6,440 nucleotides of DNA, taken from the NCBI GenBank assembly GCA_947441895.1, contig CANEUT010000093.1, positions 1-6,440 of the forward strand. The letters are read 5' to 3'. Below the pieces are notes generated by a model, which saw only the letters and a program-made list of their open reading frames with translations, searched no databases and was not told the DNA's origin. Shown here piece by piece: positions 4,971 through 6,440 of this stretch. Made by a program: the position numbers and the translations under genes. Every line of letters starts with the position of its first letter. The first letter of the stretch is position 1. This stretch comes from Rickettsiales bacterium (GTDB lineage: Bacteria > Pseudomonadota > Alphaproteobacteria > Rickettsiales > UBA3002).

Positions 4971-6440
4971 GTGAGATACTGCCATCTAGCCCTTACCCGG
5001 TTTACGGTTGTTGCCTTGTCTGGCTTTGTGCTGGCAGCAACAGCTGTGGCAGCGCCAGTCACTATGCTGCAGTTTGGCTCGTTTGAAACGCGTGACGAGG
5101 CACAGGCTCGCCTCGATGTGATGAAGAAAAAACATGCCGGTGTTTTGGGCCAGTTACCATCGTCCATTCGTGAAATTAAGCTGGGTGCCGATGATTTGAC
5201 GGTTTATCGCACGCAGGCTGGCCCACTGGCAAACAGGGCTGCGGCGCAGTCGGTGTGTGCCCAACTCGCCAGCAATGGTGATGAATGTTATGTGGTGGAA
5301 ACCAGCATGATCGCCGGTAGCCCCGCAGCACCCGTGGTTCCCGCACCAACACCAACGCCTGCGGCACAAGCTGCGACCACGCCTGAGCCACCCGTGAAGC
5401 TTCAGCCCATCCCTCAGCGTGACCCACGCAATGTGGCGGCTTTGGCGCAGGTAAAATCGGCGCTGGACGAGAAATCCACGGCGAGCTCCCCTTCACTGAC
5501 GGCGGATGCCACACTTGCAACGGCTTCTCCGGTTGCATCGACAGTGATGGATGCAACGCCCACCAAGCTATCACCGCAATTGCAATCGGCGCTTGATAAA
5601 GCGGTGGCCGAACAAGTTGCCGCTGATAAAGAACCGAAGAAAGAAAGTGTCGCGCCTAAGCCTGTTGCCGATACACGTTCGTTCTGGTCGCGGGCAAACC
5701 CATTTAGCGATGATGCGCCAGAGGAAGAAGTGAATCCAGCGGCCAGCAAGGCCGTTGCGGCAGCGGCAGTCGCGGCGACGGTATCCTCAGCATCCGTATC
5801 GAATGCTGAACCAGAATTCCCACCACCACCGGTGGTGACATCGCAGCAATTAAAAGCTGCTGCTGCCGCGGAGTCGGCATCACCCACCGTTATTCCTGCA
5901 TCGCACGATGTAAACGTGGCTGTCGCCCAACCAGCATTCTCGGCCCCGGCGCCGGTGAAATTGGCAACCTCCACGGCACCATCAGCATCGGCTGTTGCTT
6001 TAGCGCCGCCTGTGGTAACAACTCAGGCGCCGTCGATGGATTTGCCACCACCACCTGCACCGCTGATTCCCAACGGCGCGCGTCCACTCGCTTCAGTGCA
6101 ACCATCGGCCCCTATCAGCACTGGCACTATGCCATTTGTGGCGCCTTTGCCGGTGCAAAAATCCACCACCACACCGCAGGTAAATGTTGAGGAAGCCAAG
6201 CGCGTTCCCTTGACCGAATCGACATTGGTGTCGCCCCCGCCAGAGGTTGCCAGTGTGCCCGGACCCGATGCACCACCATCCACATCTCTCAATCTATTAC
6301 CTTCGGCAAGCTTGGGTAAAAAAACCGTGTGGGCGCAAATGGGGAAGTTTGTGGATACACAAGCCGCACTTGCCTTCTGGGACCAATACCGCAAGGAGCA
6401 CCCTGATTTTCCAGCGGTGAGGGTGAGGGTTGTCTCGTCG
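4971..6440 (+). CDS. Secreted SPOR-domain protein with two SPOR domains (3' end outside window)
   Basis: The frame stays open to the window edge, giving 490 residues. Residues 1-27 form a signal peptide (MRYCHLALTR, then a hydrophobic stretch, then ATAVA before the cut), so the mature protein is probably periplasmic. A complete SPOR domain follows at once, about residues 29-110: VTMLQFGSF opens it, KKKHAGVLGQLP and LTVYRTQAGPLANRAAAQSVC follow, and GDECYVVE closes it. Next comes a low-complexity Ala/Pro/Ser/Val linker, about 111-448, with two SALD segments near 163 and 206 and a distinct FWSRANPF island near 238-245. A second SPOR domain begins at about 451 with VWAQMGKFVDTQAALAFW and is cut by the edge. 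SPOR domains bind glycan strands lacking stem peptides at division septa, so a role in division or peptidoglycan remodelling is likely. I chose the GTG start because of AAGGA 5 nt upstream; ATG at 4965 would add two residues. Confidence 0.88.
   Translation, partial: MRYCHLALTRFTVVALSGFVLAATAVAAPVTMLQFGSFETRDEAQARLDVMKKKHAGVLGQLPSSIREIKLGADDLTVYRTQAGPLANRAAAQSVCAQLASNGDECYVVETSMIAGSPAAPVVPAPTPTPAAQAATTPEPPVKLQPIPQRDPRNVAALAQVKSALDEKSTASSPSLTADATLATASPVASTVMDATPTKLSPQLQSALDKAVAEQVAADKEPKKESVAPKPVADTRSFWSRANPFSDDAPEEEVNPAASKAVAAAAVAATVSSASVSNAEPEFPPPPVVTSQQLKAAAAAESASPTVIPASHDVNVAVAQPAFSAPAPVKLATSTAPSASAVALAPPVVTTQAPSMDLPPPPAPLIPNGARPLASVQPSAPISTGTMPFVAPLPVQKSTTTPQVNVEEAKRVPLTESTLVSPPPEVASVPGPDAPPSTSLNLLPSASLGKKTVWAQMGKFVDTQAALAFWDQYRKEHPDFPAVRVRVVSS

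Noticed and set aside
4886..5086. Plus-strand open frame of 66 codons ahead of and within the SPOR gene
   Set aside because: It would overlap the SPOR signal peptide in another frame and starts within the candidate promoter; the SPOR frame explains this DNA far better.
5414..5974. Minus-strand open frame of 186 codons
   Set aside because: It is antisense to the SPOR linker. Its Ala/Ser/Thr/Gly composition is what a GC-rich Ala/Pro/Ser coding region gives on the other strand, and it has no recognisable domain.
6023..6394. Minus-strand open frame of 123 codons
   Set aside because: It is the antisense shadow of the same low-complexity linker and second SPOR domain, with no motif and no supporting context.

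Overview
The window looks like an ordinary chromosomal segment of an alphaproteobacterium with moderately GC-rich coding sequence. Three things point that way: a class I (archaeal-type) lysyl-tRNA synthetase instead of the usual bacterial class II enzyme; a HAD class IIA protein of the TIGR01459 type with a DLWGV motif; and the compact order argH - small lipoprotein - lysA. A long Ala/Pro-rich SPOR-domain protein also fits. I cannot name a genus from sequence alone.

Layout. Positions 1-4752 hold five genes, all on the minus strand, read from high to low coordinates. lysK (3178-4752) is followed after 2 nt by the HAD-IIA hydrolase gene (2351-3175). A gap of about 210 bp full of inverted repeats comes next. 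Then argH (745-2139) overlaps by 10 nt a small LptM-like lipoprotein gene (551-754), which directly abuts lysA (550 to the left edge, cut off by the window). A divergent intergenic region (4753-4970) separates this block from a plus-strand gene (4971 to the right edge). That gene encodes a secreted protein with one SPOR domain straight after its signal peptide, a linker of about 340 residues, and the start of a second SPOR domain at the window edge.

Function. The minus-strand genes cover charging of tRNA-Lys, the last step of arginine synthesis, the last step of lysine synthesis and a probable outer-membrane LPS-transport accessory lipoprotein. The plus-strand gene is probably a periplasmic peptidoglycan-binding protein linked to the division septum.

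The genes are mostly housekeeping. The most unusual DNA is the lysK-HAD/argH gap: a roughly 120-bp imperfect palindrome with perfect 15-bp ends lies immediately upstream of the argH ribosome binding site, and a second inverted repeat (9-bp arms) encloses nearly the whole gap. This resembles a MITE-like or intergenic palindromic element. The double-SPOR architecture is the most interesting protein feature. I saw no tRNA, rRNA, CRISPR array, transposase, phage gene or toxin-antitoxin pair.
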